From Flaccisagitta enflata (lineage: Eukaryota > Chaetognatha > Sagittoidea > Aphragmophora), in contig OZ231126.1 in NCBI GenBank assembly GCA_965153355.1, forward strand, positions 64,976,001 to 65,040,000: 64,000 nucleotides of DNA. The letters are read 5' to 3'. The notes beneath the pieces were generated by a model that saw only the letters and a list, made by a program, of their open reading frames with translations, was not told the DNA's origin and made no database searches. Made by a program: the position numbers and the translations under genes. This document shows, piece by piece, positions 23,251-36,653 of this stretch. Each line of letters starts with the position of its first letter. Position 1 is the first letter of the stretch.

Positions 23251-23753
23251 TTGGGTGCTTCACATAGCAAAAGTGGGTTACTTCATTTCACCCTCTTTAA
23301 TTAATGCCAAGTGGCTAATTTTAGGACCCTTACCATTTTTTTTTATCAAAAATTGTTCATCTTCTATTTTTTAGAAAATTGTTTTTGAGGACCTAATTTG
23401 TATAATGCAGTGGCATAAAACAATATGCTGATATTCTTTGAATTAGCTTTTACAAATCTTTATTAAATTGCTAATCTGCCTTTTCAATAGATCTTCTATA
23501 GCTTATGTTTTGATATTTTAGTTTATTTCGACAAAATTCATGATTTTCTAAATAAATAATTGTTCTTTTTGTAACAAAACTATTTAGGATTTTGCTGAAT
23601 TCTGGGAAATCTGTGGAAACTTTAGCGCCAAAACAAAAATGAAACATAAAAGAATTTTGAAAAAAAAATGGTCATCTTCATGATTTTTGCTCCTCCACAT
23701 TACCCAAGTAGAATGAAGGGATACTTCGAACTTTTGCTATGTGAAGCACCCAA
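23251..23753. mobile_element. Element M with 9-bp target duplication
   Basis: Inverted ends TTGGGTGCTTCACATAGC / GCTATGTGAAGCACCCAA are flanked by the identical 9-mer ACATTGCAT (23242-23250 and 23754-23762). It is 503 bp and non-coding. A 9-bp duplication suggests a Mutator- or Merlin-like mobiliser, which is inference. Confidence 0.75.
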
Positions 23754-23989
23754 ACATTGCATACTGCTGAACCTGAAAGCCTTCGTTGTATCATTTGTTT
23801 TCCATCTCCCATCATCGCCTATCATTTGACCATCCATCTTAAGGACAATCTGGGTTTACAAAAAATTGTGGCAATGTCTATGGACTATTAGTCTTTCAAT
23901 CCAACCAACATTCTTTGCATCAAGCCATCCTTCCATCTACTCAGTCCAACATCCATTCACCCTTCCAGCACCCCATTCTCGCAATCCAT

Positions 23990-24275
23990 CCACCCATCTA
24001 TCCCTCCATCTATCCATCCATCCATCCATCCAATTTTCCATACAGTCTTCCATCTATCTATCCATCCATCCATCCACCCATCCACTTTTCCATACAGTCT
24101 TCCATCTATCTATCCAACCATCCATCCATCCATCCATCCATCCACTTTTCCATACAGTCATCCATCCATCCATCCCTCCCTCCGTCCCTCCCTCCCTCCG
24201 TCCCTCCCTCCCTCCTTCCCCCCTCCATCCCTCTATCCATCCATCCATCCATCCATCCATCCAACCATCCATCCA
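23990..24275. repeat. (ATCC)n/(CTCC)n microsatellite
   Basis: CATCCATC-type tetranucleotide repeat with three copies of a longer unit (CACTTTTCCATACAGTC). Pro/Ser/Ile/His frames are artefacts. Confidence 0.93.
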
Positions 24276-24398
24276 TAGATTTGGTGGGTCAGAGTTTCGT
24301 CTTTGTTCCGTTGCACGTTGGTCATCTGATATCTTACAATCATTTGTCACTCCACCGAGATTTTGCCGGGCATCTGGGCGCCATCTCCTATTCCTCTT

Positions 24399-24401
24399 GA
24401 C

Positions 24402-24481
<80 letters not shown>

Positions 24482-24550
24482 AACAACGACGACGACAACG
24501 ACGACGACAACGACGACGACGACAAAAACAACAACAACAACAACGACGAC
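24399..24550. repeat. (ACG)n/(AAC)n trinucleotide tract
   Basis: GACGAC repeat grading into CAACAACGACGAC. The poly-Arg, poly-Thr and poly-Ser frames in every phase show it is not evidence of a gene. The preceding 24280-24398 looks unique but has no motif. Confidence 0.93.
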
Positions 24551-24765
24551 GTCTGTTCGTCATCAAAGAAAATGACAGCTAATAAACACGTCTCTGGATC
24601 TGAGACTAAGACCATTGTGAGACACACACTCTCTGCAGAGAGCATATAAATATAAATGAATGATGGAGTCTCCCTCTCGGGATTATACGCGATTGAGTTA
24701 AAAAGATTTATGCATAGAGGTTACAAGACAAGATTAGTGAAAAAATGTAAAGAAAACTTAACTAG

Positions 24766-25265
24766 TCATCCAAGGATCGCACATGGTCAGCAGTACCCGA
24801 TGCCCTGCTTGGAGTGATCAAGTGAAGTAGAGCAGTGAATGCAGGGTACCGGCCCCAAAGGGCCAATGTCCTGTAGGACACAGGAGTGAATTTCGAGATG
24901 TCCTGAAGCGGATTTGAAGTCAGGATGGCAGAATTTAGTCCAAAAGTGCAGATTTGAGGTTTGGGGGGCAGGCCAAGAGGACAAATTTGAGGCCTGAAGA
25001 GTTGATTTGAGGCCTGGAGGGCGGATTTGAGGTCTTGAGGGCAGATATGAGGTTTGGAGAGCTGATTTGAGCTCTCGAGGGCTAAATTGAGGTTTGAAAG
25101 GGCCAATCTGAGGGCTCAGAGGGCCAAAATCAGGCCTGAGACTGCAGACTTGAGGCTCTGATAGCCAAGGGGGGGGGGGATGGAAGGAGGCATGGAAGGA
25201 CAGACGGAAGGACAGATTGACGGACGGACGGACGGACGGACGGATGTCTCAAAATTCCCCCCTGT
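24766..25265 (+). mobile_element. Family B element, GTCATCCAAGG subtype, 3' end degraded
   Basis: GTCATCCAAGGATCGCACATGG, TCAGCAGTACCCGATGCCCTG, GGCCCCAAAGGGCCAATGTCC, CACAGGAGTGAATTTCGAGATG, a ~20-bp minisatellite (GATTTGAGGCCTGGAGGGCG), a run of G's, and a (GGAC)n tail. It then meets CCCCCTGTATCCAACAAATT, a degraded right arm. The frames over it are artefacts. Confidence 0.75.
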
Positions 25266-25749
25266 ATCCAACAAATTTCATCAGTGGCAACCAAATTTTC
25301 CTTATCAACCAACATAAGCAGTGAAAAAATATGGACAGGGTATAAAGATTTCTGTTAATTTTTGATCAGTTATCAGGGAGTGCTACTGTACTTATTTTTT
25401 ATGACGCACAAATTTTTTTGTAACGGGTGTTTGAAAAAAAAACTAACCATAATAACTGTAGCTAAAAACACAAAGTTTCTTTTAAATTTTTGACCTATTT
25501 CTATGAACTAAGATTTCACATAATAGTTTTTTAAAAAGAATACAATGACAGCATTGACCAGGAAAACAAGTATTCTAATTCTGTCCCAGCTGTTGTTTAA
25601 AATTACTATAGGAAGCGATGTTTATTTAGATTTATTCAGCTTCACTTCATGATGATATTAAAATTATTTTGCCAAGTTGTTAAACAGAAACTAAAATATC
25701 TACTGATGTTGATTGTTTGCTCTTAAAACTATTCTGAAGGCTGTTCCTA
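25266..25749. other. No recognisable feature
   Basis: AT-rich intron-like DNA with no supported gene or inverted repeat. Confidence 0.4.
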
Positions 25750-26293
25750 CACCGTCTTCGGATCGGACTGTAAAATGCAAAACCTTTAGAGCTCCTAAAC
25801 CACTTGGAAAAAAATCATGAAATTTTCAGTGAATATTGGTAGTATGTGACGGTTTTTGCATGTCTAAGCTTAGATCATAGTATGGAAAAGCAAAATATTG
25901 AAAGAATATCCATTTTTTAAGCAAAATTGTTTTTTTCCCTGTTTTTTTTTTGAAAGGTGGTGTTTTTTTTCTAAGAATATGCAGGAAAAAGATAATATAT
26001 AAGTTAACAACTGTCATCAATAATGAATCAAGAGTTTTTGTTGAAATGCAAAGCAATTTCAAGCAGATAAAGACAACTCCATCCGAAGGAAATGGGGAAA
26101 AATTGATCCTAATTAAAAGATGGGTTTTCTTTCAATATTTCTTTTTCCCTCACCTTTTCTATACTATGATCTGAGCTTTGACATGCAAAAACCGTCACAT
26201 GTTACCAATATTCACTGAAAATTTTATGGATTTTTCCTAGTGGTATAGGAGCTATAAAGGTTTTGCATTTTACAGTCCGATCCGAAGACGGTG
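25750..26293. mobile_element. MITE D, copy 1 (long inverted arms)
   Basis: CACCGTCTTCGGATCGGACTG at the left is inverted at the right (CAGTCCGATCCGAAGACGGTG). The arms extend about 200 bp each, and TA flanks both ends. It is 544 bp. A second copy is at 37549-38105. The short frames inside are non-coding. Confidence 0.85.
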
Positions 26294-26529
26294 TAATCTA
26301 AAGCTACCTACAGTTTTTCTTCCCATCATCTATAAGTGATAGACTATCACCCATTACCTATGGAGGAAAAAGGCTTTTGTTCCAAAGAAATTGGTACTGA
26401 GGTGATTGTTTAACCTCTCTGCTTGATAACTCACATTAAGCTTGGCACGGAGATCATTGTTACACCTTTCTTCCTGACAATCCACTCTGCCGTTTGGCAC
26501 TACGACGGACCATTTCATTCGGATGAAAG

Positions 26530-26788
26530 GGGGGCGTTTCTAGTCAAAGACGATCGCGTTTTGAAAGGGGCACTTGGTCGCTTGCTACGTTTGTTCGCTC
26601 GCACCGCTCACTCCGCTCACTCGCTCCGCAGCGCTCCGCTTCGCTACGCTAGCTTTGCTCACTCGCTCTGTTCATGGGCTCGCTCACTCCCTTGTGGGAC
26701 AGTTGAAATTCTTGAATATGTGTTCATACTGTTATCGCGTTTCACGGAAACAAACACGTTTTTCATCTTCACTAGAAACGCGCCCTGA
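26530..26788 (+). mobile_element. Repeat P, copy 1
   Basis: GGGGCGTTTCTAGTCAAAGACG at the left and CACTAGAAACGCGCCC at the right are inverted ends. Inside are CGCTCACTCCGCTCACTCGC-like degenerate repeats and GTGGGACAGTTGAAATTCTT. Copies at 28023-28354 and, inverted and partial, 47985-48245. Confidence 0.7.
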
Positions 26789-28022
26789 AAATGATTTACG
26801 CGACCCGGAAAGTACATTAGATAATCTTGACCCCAATCTCTTCCAAGATTGACCCTGGATATGGAATCTAGATACATCACGGTTCTTGTCTCCAAGAAAG
26901 AAAAAAAAACAAGGGTCAAATACGAAAAGAACGGAATAAGACGGAAGTGGAAAAGGTCAAGGGGGGGAGGGGGGAGGAGGAGGAGGAGGAGACCGAGGTG
27001 GCAAGCGGAAGAGGTGAATGGAGGGGGAGCTGGGAGGAAGGAAGAAGGAGGAGAAGAAATAGGAGAAAGCGTGTGAAATGTGGAGGCGCGGGGGGGGGGG
27101 GGGAGGTAGAATGAGTATTGGGCAAGTTGAAGAGGTAAAAATGGGAAAAGCTGGACCAGCAGAGGGAATTGCTAAGGGTAGTGAGAAGAGGGAGAGAAAG
27201 AAGGCAGGTGAGAGAAGGGAAAGTCGCCGGGTGAGGTTTATCTGTCGAGATGATTACTGGTCAAGCAGGTCCCGAAGGATGTTGCAAGGTTTTATTCACA
27301 AAATTGCTACCTTGTGCTGACTGAGAACAACAACTACATCAACACGCTTTTTCAATCCTCATTCGCGGGAAAAATATCTTTAATCAACGATTTACGAAGA
27401 AAATAGAAATGGATTAGGAAATAGTTTTACTGAAAACCTGGTGGTAAAATTCTTGAGAGGGTCCCGCGGAGAATTCTTAATCTGCTTCCAGGTGAATCTT
27501 TTGCATTTCCAAGAACATGGCTTCCTTCCTACGTGTCTTTGAATGAGGGCCATGTTTTTAGTTTTTTGAATTTGTCATTTTCTATGCAAATTATGAGTTT
27601 TCCGTGGGTCCTAATCTTGCGCTAAAAGAAAATTTTCTTAAGAAAATGTCTGATTTCTCGTCACATATTGATACATTTCATACTGTTTAAGTCATCCCTA
27701 CAAGATTTCCATGCAAATTCTTAGCGAGTATACACTACCATTTATTCTGGACACTTCAATGGAAGTGTTTGATCGATTTTTCTATTGAGTGAAAAACTGG
27801 CTGCGGCAGCGAAAATCGCAAATTTCCGGAGACCGCGTCATACGTGCGGGGACGCACAAAAAAAGAAAAAAAATTCTAGTCTCTAAATAAGGTCGCTAAA
27901 TGTTTCCATTTATGTCATAAATTATGATCAGAAAGTCAGTGTTTAATTGAAATATGGAAGGATGAGAAGTTTCCTCGAGCCCTTTATGCTCCTTTATTCT
28001 TGCCAAATAATCTCGTCTGAGT
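26789..28022. other. Purine-rich stretch and unassigned DNA
   Basis: 26930-27110 is strongly G-rich (GGAGGAGG and GGGGGGGGG runs). 27120-27240 has a short open frame with no known motif. 27320-28020 is AT-rich without features. Confidence 0.4.
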
Positions 28023-28354
28023 TAGGGGGCGTTTCTAGTCAAAGACGATCGCGTTTTGAACGGGCCACTCGGTCGCTCGCCACATTTGTTCGCTCGCACT
28101 GCTCACTCCGCTCACTCGGTCTGCAGCGCTCCGCTTCGCTCCGCTTCGCTCCGCTTCGCTCCGCTTTGCTACGCTCGCTTCGCCAAGCTCCCTTCGCTAG
28201 ACTCCCTTTGCTCGCTTGCTCCGTTTACAAGCTCGCTCACTCACTTCGCTCACTCCCTTGTGGGACAGTCGAAATTCTTGAATATGTGTTCACGCTGTTA
28301 TCGCATTTTACAGGAACAAACGCGTTTTTGACGCTCACTAGAAACACGCCCTTA
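28023..28354 (+). mobile_element. Repeat P, copy 2
   Basis: GGGGGCGTTTCTAGTCAAAG to CACTAGAAACACGCCC. The inner block is expanded relative to copy 1, with four GCTCCGCTTC units near 28128-28165. GTGGGACAGTCGAAATTCTTG, then AATATGTGTTCA, is shared with copy 1. Confidence 0.75.
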
Positions 28355-28588
28355 GATGGAGATGAAAATGGCTCATTCTCTAGATCTCTCACGCTCGCGG
28401 TCTCTTGATGTCTCTTGATGTCGTTGCCGGGCTGATATTCACATCTTCCCCGAGTAAGTAACAGATTGCGACTCTGAAGTGTAGATAATGGGACTAAGAG
28501 GTTCTTTTCATTCCACATAGATAGGCCGATTCTTTCCCCATTACATTAAAAGAGCATCGATGGGAAAAAAAGGGAAGAGAAATGAACT

Positions 28589-28590
<2 letters not shown>

Positions 28591-28682
<92 letters not shown>

Positions 28683-28756
28683 AAGAAAGAAAAAAAGAAA
28701 AAAAGAAAAAAGAAAAAAAAATAAAAAAAAAGAAAGGAAAAAAATGGAGAAAAAAA

Positions 28757-28832
<76 letters not shown>
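28591..28832. repeat. Two (GA)n tracts around a poly-purine spacer
   Basis: (GA)n 28591-28678, AAAGAAAAA-type spacer 28679-28760, (GA)n 28761-28832. No coding value on either strand. Confidence 0.95.
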
Positions 28833-28836
<4 letters not shown>

Positions 28837-28899
28837 AATTTCGCCAATGAATGGAGAACCATGAACGAATCATGTCATCCAGTTTTGGACATTTCTATA

Positions 28900-29323
28900 C
28901 AGGGTGTTTCACATAAAATGATATATATAAAAAAATGATGTTGTTCTGCTTCTAAAGATAAGACAACAATTCTTGAAATAGATTTATTGAGCTCTTAAGC
29001 TCCGATTTTTCATGTAAAAATTTCATTGTTTAAGTTGAGTAGTTTGGCCACAATGTACATTTGCAGTAAAATAGATATTTACAGTCCATATGTTTTTCAT
29101 CCTGGAAGTTTTTCTTTAAATCATTCTCACATTTAAACGGTCTAAACAGTCATTTCACTTCAAATCTATATTATGGCTAAACTACTCAACTTAGACCAAT
29201 AAAATTTTTACATGAAAAATTAGAGTTTAAGAGCTTTATGATTTTTTTTACAGAATTGTTTTCTCATTTTCAGAAGCAGAATGACATTGTTTTCTTATAT
29301 ATCATTTGATGTGAAACACCCTG
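28900..29323. mobile_element. MITE C with TA duplication
   Basis: CAGGGTGTTTCACATAAAATG and the inverted CATTTGATGTGAAACACCCTG are flanked by TA. Longer inner arms include GTTGAGTAGTTTGGCCA / GGCTAAACTACTCAAC. It is 424 bp. A one-ended relative starts near 35875. Confidence 0.8.
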
Positions 29324-29586
29324 TATGTCTACTCAAGACAGCACTAGACTACTAAGTAGTACATGGCTGAGTAACGACAGGTGAAGTAATGCGGTCATTA
29401 CAGGCATTAGGCAAAAAACACCCAAACAGTGGATGAAGGTCCATGACGTTTTTTCTTTGGTCATGAGAATGCCTCAGAGAGAATATGGGTCAGTCCAGAT
29501 GACCTTGATCAAATGAAAACAATAAATGGGAATTCCTAGGACTGATCCTGAGATGCCCAAAATGGGTCAAATTCTAGTAGGAAATG

Positions 29587-29634
<48 letters not shown>
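29587..29634. repeat. (GA)n microsatellite
   Basis: Short perfect GA run. 29326-29784 otherwise holds nothing recognised. Confidence 0.93.
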
Positions 29635-29638
<4 letters not shown>

Positions 29639-29784
29639 CCGATGAACAGGTGGAGATGAGCATGTTTATAACAATATTTGTGAAAATTCTTTAAAAATTC
29701 CATCCAAAAAGACCCTTCTGGAAATTTTACCTCATCCAAACCAGCATGTATAGAATGTGGTCGTTCGCGTTTGTAGCACATGTA

Positions 29785-30385
29785 CAGTACGATGGGAGCA
29801 ATGACGACCTAGACTGGAGGATAGATTTAAGGTATCTTAGATTCATTTTTATCATGAAATATTAAAGATCTAGGCTAATTAAAGGTTGCTCTATTCAGTG
29901 AATGCATTTGTGTCTCTTAAACCTTTACTTGTAACTTGACCTCAATAAGACTTCATTTTCCAAGGTTCTAACCATTTTCATTAGATCTTGTGAAAAATTT
30001 TACATCATTTTGCTAAAAAAAGTCAGTTCAATTGGACCATTTCTACAGGTTTTACGGCTATGTCTAATAATCAAAAGTTATGCAAATTAATTTTTGGGCA
30101 AAACTTTAAATGGCCATAAAACCTGTAAAAATGGTCCAATTGAGCTGATTTTTTTTTTAAAACCATATAAAATTTTCCACTTGATCTATTGAGATAGGTT
30201 AAAACATTGAAAAATGAAGTCTTGATGAGGTCAAGTTGCAAGTTCAAGTTTGAGAGACGTAAACATTTTCACTCAATAAAGCAACCTTTAATTACCCTAG
30301 ATCTCAAACATTCTATGATACAAACAAAATTAAGGTATCTAAAATCTATCCTCCTGTCTAGGTCGTCATTGCTCCCATTGTACTG
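29785..30385. mobile_element. MITE F, copy 1
   Basis: CAGTACGATGGGAGCAATGA at the left is inverted at the right (TCATTGCTCCCATTGTACTG). The arms extend more than 200 bp, and TA flanks both ends. It is 601 bp. Copy 2 (34140-34741) has the same structure and almost the same length. Confidence 0.85.
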
Positions 30386-30489
30386 TATGCTCATTGGTTT
30401 ACATTTACATTGGGATTGGGTTATGGTAATTCTACGAATGGATGCTTTTAACTAATCATCGATGTCATTGAAAATTATTAGAGGGGAGT

Positions 30490-32262
<1,773 letters not shown>

Positions 32263-32739
32263 CTATTAGAGATTATGTTGTGTGTAGAAATCAAGCTCTG
32301 CATATTATCACCGTCGACAGAAGAAAACGAATTTGCTATAGAACAAATGAAATCTTAGGTAGTGAAAGACAAGAATAAGATAAGAAAACCGAAACATCTG
32401 CAAAAATTAGATCCAAGTTACTCACAATTATTGACTCTAAACGACCTTCAAAAGAAAAAAATATGGAAAACACTCGCGTCCAACAGTCAATGGATTGATT
32501 GACGGACAGACGGACGGACCAGCTGATTTGTAGAATGAAAAGCAGAAGACAAGTAAAAGAAAAAGAGAGGAAGGCGAAGAAGACGACAACAAAAGAAATG
32601 AGGCAAAATAAACGGATCGCGTTGCTTGTGGGAGTTAGGAACAGAGGAAAAGAAATCAACGGAGGGGTCAGGCAGATCACTGAGAAAAACAAAGAAAAAG
32701 ATGATGAAAAACAGCGAAATAAGGGAAATGGCGCAGCAG

Positions 32740-32998
32740 AGGCAGAGGAAGAAGAAGAAGACGAAGAAAAAGAAAAAGAAAAAGAAAAAGAAAAAAAAGA
32801 AAAAGAAAAAAAAAGAAGAAGAAGAAAAAGAAAAAGAAGAGGAAAAGAAAAGAAAAGAAAAGAAAAGAAAAGAAAAGAAAAGAAAAGAAAAGAAAAGAAA
32901 AGAAAAGATAGAAGAAAAAGAAAAAGAAAAGGAAAAGGAAAAGGAAAAGGAAAAGGAAAAGGAAAAGGAAAAGGAAAAGGAAAAAGAAAAAGAAAAAG
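32740..32998. repeat. (GAAAA)n / (GGAAAA)n tract
   Basis: Purine-only 5- and 6-mer repeats run up to the start of a family A element and resume after it (33143-33215, then GAA repeats). 32263-32739 is unassigned, and the open frames there run into this repeat. Confidence 0.9.
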
Positions 32999-33149
32999 AA
33001 CAAGGCCGGATACACGGCCAATACCAGTCGCGGACGGGTGGGCAGGCGCGGAAGTGCGCCTCTTCGCGCTTTCTCAACTCGATGACCTTTACGGACTAAC
33101 CGACGGACGGACAAAGCCTCTTATAGAGTCGCTAGTCCGCGACTAAAAA
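32999..33149 (+). mobile_element. Family A element inserted in a purine repeat
   Basis: ACAAGGCCGGATACACGGCC, AGTCGCGGACGGGTGGGC, GCGGAAGTGCGC, a short GAC core, GAGTCGCTAGTCCGCGACT and AAAAA. The flanks on both sides are AAAAAGAAAAAG. Confidence 0.85.
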
Positions 33150-33242
33150 GAAAAAGAAAAAGAAAAAAAAGAAGAAGAAGAAGAAGAAGAAGAAGCAGAA
33201 GAAGAAGAAAGGCAACAACAAGGAACAAGTGAAATAAATAAA

Positions 33243-33990
33243 GGAAATAAATATACGAACACCTAACCATTATCATAGCTGCTAAACTTTAGTATCCAAT
33301 TAAACAAGGCCGGATTCACGGCTACCCTAGTCGCGTGCGGGTGGGCAGGGGCCATATTTGAGGTCTGTGGAGCATTTGAGCAGGAGCAGCTCGGCCAAAT
33401 CCCATAAACGCCAAAAAAAGTAATGTGTGAAGGACTGATGGACTGACGGAACGACGGACCGACGGACGGACGGACCGACAAAGCGGGGTATAGAGTCGCG
33501 TAGCACACGACTAAAAATCAAAGCGAATCAAGAGACTATGACAAAATATTTTCCATTCAAGACAAAGCAAAGCTCAGAAGCTGAATCCATTTGCAAATGA
33601 GAGTGTTTTGAAGAAAGCTGTCCTTTTACCAAAATATAAATTTGAGGTTTTTGGTTCAAATCTTCATTCTTCAAAGGACAACCTAGATAGAAAGTGCTCT
33701 CAAATCTAAACGGATTGACCAAAATCAATCTACTTGGCCTCATTAGATCAATTTTTTGACTGATTTTTTTATCGTCGTAAAAATTGTAGACTGCAGTTGA
33801 ACATATTACTCTGAAATTATCTGATATAAAGAGAAAACATAACTGATTCAACAATCTTTTTTATTGGTAAATGAGAAATAAAGGATAGACTGATTTTAGT
33901 TGAACAATCACAGACCTATCCCATAGAAACTCGTAACAGAAGCCCTTGATTGATCAAAATAGACTAAAAATTGATTCATTCAGTACCTTG
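33243..33990. mobile_element. Repeat G, copy 1, split by a family A insertion
   Basis: GGAAATAAATATACGAACACC at the left matches 38905. The inner blocks GACAACCTA, CTCTCAAATCTAAACGGATT and CCAAAATCA follow in the same order as copy 2. The family A element at 33303-33517 interrupts it. The right end lacks the TGTCCATATATTTATTTCC terminus seen in copy 2. Confidence 0.65.
33303..33517 (+). mobile_element. Family A element, complete reference copy
   Basis: AACAAGGCCGGATTCACGGC, AGTCGCGTGCGGGTGGGCAG, GGTCTGTGGAGCATTTGAGC, a (GACGGACC)n core, AAAGCGGGGTATAGAGTCGC, the hairpin arm GCACACGACT, and AAAAA. The uninterrupted paralogue at 38905 gives an empty site (CAATCAATTCAAAAATGAAAG). Confidence 0.9.
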
Positions 33991-34139
33991 GTATGGAATG
34001 CCGGCGGTCCCGTAAGGTTGATCCTCGATTCTTACCTCTAACTTAGAGGCTCTAAGGGTATGGTTTTTTACAACATTGCCTCTGATACATAGCTTATCTT
34101 TTGGTAACTAGTTCATCCTGAGGTGATTTGTCATTTTTA

Positions 34140-34741
34140 CAGTACGATGGGAGCAATGACGATCCAGAATGGAGGATAGATTTTAGGTATTCTAATTTTA
34201 TTTGCATCATAAAATGTTTGAGATTTAGGCTTATTAAAGGTTGCTCTATTGAGTGAATGCATTTGCGTCTCCTAAACTTCAACTTGTGACTTGACCTTAT
34301 CAAGACTTCACTTTTCAAGGTTCTAACCTATTTCATTAGGTCGGGCAAAAAAATTTATATAATTTAAAAAAAAAAAAATCAGCTCAATCGGATCATTTTT
34401 ATAGGTTTTATGGCTATCTTTACTAAACAAAAGTTATGCAAATTGGTTTTTAGGTAAAACTTAAAATGGTCATAAAACCTGTAAAAATGGACCGATTGAG
34501 CTAAACTTTTTTTTGAAATCATATAAAATTTTCCACCCAATCTATTTAAACAGGTTAAAACTTTGAAAAATAAAGTCTTGATAAGGTCAAGTCGCAGGTT
34601 GAAGTTTGAGAGATGCCAATAAATTCACTCAATAAAGAAACTTTTAATTACCATAGATCTCAAATATTTTATAATATAAATAATATCAAGATACCTAAAA
34701 TCTATCCTCCAGTCTAGGTCGTCATTGCTCCCATCGTACTG
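34140..34741. mobile_element. MITE F, copy 2
   Basis: CAGTACGATGGGAGCAATGACG and its inverse at the other end, TA on both sides, 602 bp. 34742-35189 shows no feature. Confidence 0.85.
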
Positions 34742-35187
34742 TAACAATTGGAAGGAAATGCTACAGAAATTTTGAATTTAAGAAATTGGGGTTGACCTAG
34801 GATTTTTGAGAGGGTTGTTTCAGGAAGAAGAGAGTTTGAGTTTCTTCCTATTCTTGGTGTATGAGGAGTAAAAGAAGGTGCCCAGATGGATATGGTCTTC
34901 ATCGGCCTGCCATATTTATCAAGTGTTTTCTTATGGTCTGCATATCTCATGTATAGAAATAAATTGGTTACCCTTTTCTAAATGTTGCATAACTTTTGAC
35001 AAGTCCTATGATAATTTTTTGAAGACGGAATGTTTTTTCAGAAATTTAAGGGACAGTTGTGATGGGTCCGGATTAAACACCAGTAAGAGCTCCAAAGCAA
35101 AGGCTCTTGCCCCTATTTTGGAATCTGTTGAGTAGTAATGTTGTCCAACTTTCATAACATTTCATTTAGTGAGTAAAAAGGGTAACT

Positions 35188-35189
<2 letters not shown>

Positions 35190-35251
<62 letters not shown>
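35190..35251. repeat. (GA)n microsatellite
   Basis: 62 bp of perfect GA. Confidence 0.95.
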
Positions 35252-35254
<3 letters not shown>

Positions 35255-35289
35255 GCATGAGAGATGAAGGAAGGAAGTGTAAAAAAAAA

Positions 35290-35487
35290 ACACATGGCCG
35301 GATACACGGCTACACAAGTCAAGCACAGGTGGGCGGGGCCAGGGGCTATCAAAAATAAGGTTAAACACGCATTTGCAGTTAAAATAAAACTGCCTGTAAA
35401 CGAAGGAAAAAAAAAGAAAATTAGACAAATGGTTGGACGGACCGATGGACAAACGGATAAAGCTGGTTGTAGAATCGCGAATAACAA
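35290..35487 (+). mobile_element. Family A element, diverged
   Basis: CATGGCCGGATACACGGCTA, a GTCAAGCACAGGTGGGC variant of the subterminal repeat, a GACC core, AAGCTGGTTGTAGAATCGCG. The terminal hairpin is decayed, and a second copy follows immediately. Confidence 0.65.
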
Positions 35488-35718
35488 GGCCAACACCTAT
35501 AAGTCGCATGCGGGACATAAAATGACCTAAAATGACTTAGAATGACTTAAGATGACTTAAAATGACTTAAAATGACTTAAAATTAGGAAGGAGCTGTGAG
35601 CCAAAAAAGCTTAAAAATGCCGAAAAAGTAAAAAGGGGACCGACCAACCGACCAACCGACCAACCGACTGACGGACCGACAAAGCGGGGTGTAGAGTCGC
35701 GTAGCACGCGACTAAAAA
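35485..35718 (+). mobile_element. Family A element in tandem with the previous copy
   Basis: CAAGGCCAACACCTATAAGTC, GCATGCGGGA, a 10-bp minisatellite (ATGACTTAAA, six units, 35522-35583), a (GACC)n core, AAAGCGGGGTGTAGAGTCGC, GTAGCACGCGACT and AAAAA. Confidence 0.75.
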
Positions 35719-35874
35719 GGGTCGAGAAAATGAAAGTCGAGACGAGTAAAAGCAAAAAGAGGAAGAAAGAAGGAAAAAGAAGACAATTGATTTTGAGATA
35801 AAGAAAACAATGTGAACCAACTTCCAAGCTCCAACTGCGAAAAAAAGCGATACAAGGTCATCTCTGCATCGTAC

Positions 35875-36240
35875 AGGGTGTTTCATGCCAAATAAGATAT
35901 AAGAAAACGATGCTAGTCTGCTCCTGAAAATGCAAAAAATAATTCTGAAAAAAAGGATTCAAAGAGCGCTTGAGCTCCAATTTTTTTGTGTAAAAATTTC
36001 ACTGGCCTGATATAATAATTTAGCCATAACATAAGGATGAATTAAAATGAATATTCACAGCTGAATTTCAATTAACCTTTTTCTAATCATGGAAATTTTT
36101 CTATAAATTGGTCTCATTTCTAAACGGCTTCAGCCACAGATGCCAGATTGGTCTAAAATTAAAGAAGATTTGCAAAGCTTTAATTTGAGACCAATCTGAC
36201 ATCTGTAACTCAAGCCGTACACTTCTTTCCTTCATTTCTA
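35875..36240. mobile_element. MITE C relative, one end only
   Basis: CAGGGTGTTTCATGCCAAAT matches the left end of 28900-29323, and AGCTCCAATTTTTTTGTGTAAAAATTTCA also matches its arm. The inner part has a CCAGATTGGTCT / AGACCAATCTGACATCTG inverted pair. The distal end is not recognised. Confidence 0.45.
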
Positions 36241-36283
36241 AAGCTCAGTCATTCATTCATTCTCTCTCTCTGTCTCTCTCTCT

Positions 36284-36297
36284 CTTTCTCTTTCTCT

Positions 36298-36383
<86 letters not shown>
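36284..36383. repeat. (CT)n forming the splice-acceptor pyrimidine tract of exon B
   Basis: (CTTT) then perfect (CT)n runs to within 20 bases of the acceptor CTTTTTTTTTCAG at 36391-36403. Confidence 0.9.
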
Positions 36384-36387
<4 letters not shown>

Positions 36388-36403
36388 GTCCTTTTTTTTT
36401 CAG

Positions 36404-36653
36404 ATTCTTCCACCAGTCACTCCCGACTCAGCGGAAGTGGCGCCTTTTCACCCGGTAGCAGTAGGGCTTCTTCGCAGGGAAATGGCATTTCCAGGCTTGG
36501 AAGTGGCATTCCTGGCATTCCTGGAATTCCTGGCATTTCCGTTGGAATTCTGTCTTCCGTGGGAAACGGCATTTCTGCGCGCATTTCTTCTTCAAACGCG
36601 AGAGGAAATTTCTGCTTCTCAGCTTACGCTCCAAGAACCTTTGGAAAAATCAG
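36404..36653 (+). CDS. Exon B: PIP kinase N-lobe (FxFxxYAPxxF motif)
   Basis: The exon lies between acceptor TTTTTTTTTCAG and donor ATCAG|GTCGTG, entering in phase 1 and leaving in phase 2. It encodes about 83 residues: a Ser/Gly/Ile-rich stretch (SGSGAFSPGSSR, GIPGIPGIPGI) and then NFCFSAYAPRTFGKIR at residues 68-83. The latter matches the PIPK signature F.FK.YAP..FR.LRE that precedes the FGI motif. The last two bases (AG) plus the first base of exon C make Arg, restoring IRESFGI. The other open frame here (ILPPVTPD...) lacks any such match and does not continue into exon C. The donor is a weak GT. Upstream linkage to exon A is inferred from phase (G|AT = Asp). Confidence 0.8.

Noticed and set aside
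24280-24398. Unique-looking segment before the (ACG)n run as an exon
   Set aside because: No recognisable motif, and all frames continue into trinucleotide homopolymers.
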